Shown: positions 5,864-6,233 of the stretch, in pieces | Layout of the letters: each line of letters begins with the position of its first letter | Numbering within the stretch: position 1 is the stretch's first letter | Origin: Alphaproteobacteria bacterium | Lineage (GTDB): Bacteria; Pseudomonadota; Alphaproteobacteria; Sphingomonadales; Emcibacteraceae | DNA: 6,233 bases | Assembly (NCBI GenBank): GCA_002749135.1 | Contig: NVVY01000011.1 | Coordinates: 59,082-65,314, forward strand | Direction: 5' to 3' | Made by a program: the position numbers and the translations under genes | The notes under the pieces: model-generated | Database searches by the model: none | What the model was told of the DNA's origin: nothing | The model's input: only the letters and a program-made list of their open reading frames with translations

Positions 5864-6233
5864 TGAGTTACGAGCTTACCATAGAGCCCATCGGTGAAGT
5901 GATCGAGGTGGCGGAAGGCCAGACCATTCTGGATGCCTGCCTGCGCGCCGGTATCTATATCCCCTATCAGTGCAACCACGGCCTGTGCAGCACCTGCAAG
6001 GTGGATGTGGTAGAGGGTGATGTGGATATTGGTGATGCGTCCCCCTTTGCCCTCATGGACTTTGAGCGGGATGACGGCAAGGTACTGGCCTGTGTCTGCA
6101 CTTTGGAAAGTGATGTGGTGATAGAGGCGGATATTGATGAAGACGAAGACGCCGCATATCTGCCCATCTGTGATTATACGGGAACGGTCTCTGCGATTAC
6201 CGATCTGACCCCGGATGTGAAAAAGATTATTAT
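5863..6233 (+). CDS. dmpP: Phenol hydroxylase P5, NAD(P)H:ferredoxin-type reductase (3' end outside window)
   Basis: The frame is open from the ATG at 5863 to the window edge; 123 of about 350 residues are visible. The N-terminal domain (about 1-95) is a plant-type 2Fe-2S ferredoxin with cluster cysteines C37, C42, C45 (C-x4-C-x2-C, in YQCNHGLCSTCK) and C77. After an acidic linker (EADIDEDEDAAYLP, about 92-105) the start of the FAD-binding beta-barrel is seen (YTGTVSAITDLTPDVKKI). The FAD motif RxYS and the NAD(P)H-binding domain lie beyond the edge. P5 takes hydride from NAD(P)H through FAD to the 2Fe-2S cluster and on to the P3 diiron centre. No clear ribosome binding site at normal spacing is seen; the one-base overlap with P4 suggests coupled translation. 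Confidence 0.94.
   Translation, partial: MSYELTIEPIGEVIEVAEGQTILDACLRAGIYIPYQCNHGLCSTCKVDVVEGDVDIGDASPFALMDFERDDGKVLACVCTLESDVVIEADIDEDEDAAYLPICDYTGTVSAITDLTPDVKKII

Overview
The window carries a phenol hydroxylase operon of the multicomponent dmp/mph type. Its genes P0-P1-P2-P3-P4-P5 (dmpKLMNOP order) fill about 2.37-6.23 kb, and the last gene, the reductase, runs off the right edge. Upstream on the same strand are the C-terminal part of a DUF1329-family protein (cut by the left edge), a GSTK/DsbA-fold protein resembling 2-hydroxychromene-2-carboxylate isomerase, and a glutathione S-transferase. All nine genes are on the + strand. I see no rRNA, tRNA, CRISPR array, transposase or insertion sequence.

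The gene content (DUF1329, glutathione-dependent enzymes, dmp-type hydroxylase, a -24/-12 promoter) points to a Gram-negative bacterium, most likely Pseudomonadota. Base composition is moderate, with AGGAG-like ribosome binding sites. Whether it is an alpha-, beta- or gammaproteobacterium cannot be settled from this sequence.

Layout: 1-879 is the DUF1329 gene, closed by a strong hairpin-plus-T-tract terminator at 896-929. From 948 to 2196 the isomerase-like gene and the GST gene form a pair 10 bp apart. From 2197 to 2365 there is a very AT-rich intergenic region with a near-perfect sigma-54 promoter (2318-2334). Two almost identical 16-bp TTGAT..ATCAA sites in opposite orientation (2165-2180 and 2300-2315) accompany that promoter, one far upstream and one next to the -24 element. 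From 2366 onward the hydroxylase genes are tightly packed (GTGA overlap P0/P1, gaps of 9, 13 and 33 bp, TAATG overlap P4/P5), so they are very probably one transcript.

How they work together: P5 (FAD/2Fe-2S reductase) passes NAD(P)H electrons to the hydroxylase P1/P3/P4. P3 holds the diiron centre that inserts oxygen into phenol to give catechol. P2 is the cofactorless effector and P0 is the assembly factor. Expression is probably driven by an aromatic-responsive sigma-54 activator of the DmpR/XylR kind encoded outside the window. The glutathione enzymes and the DUF1329 protein may belong to a wider aromatic or hydrocarbon catabolic island, but that is inference from position. The enzyme system itself is a known one; the parts most worth a second look are the promoter architecture and the terminator placed directly in front of the isomerase-like gene.
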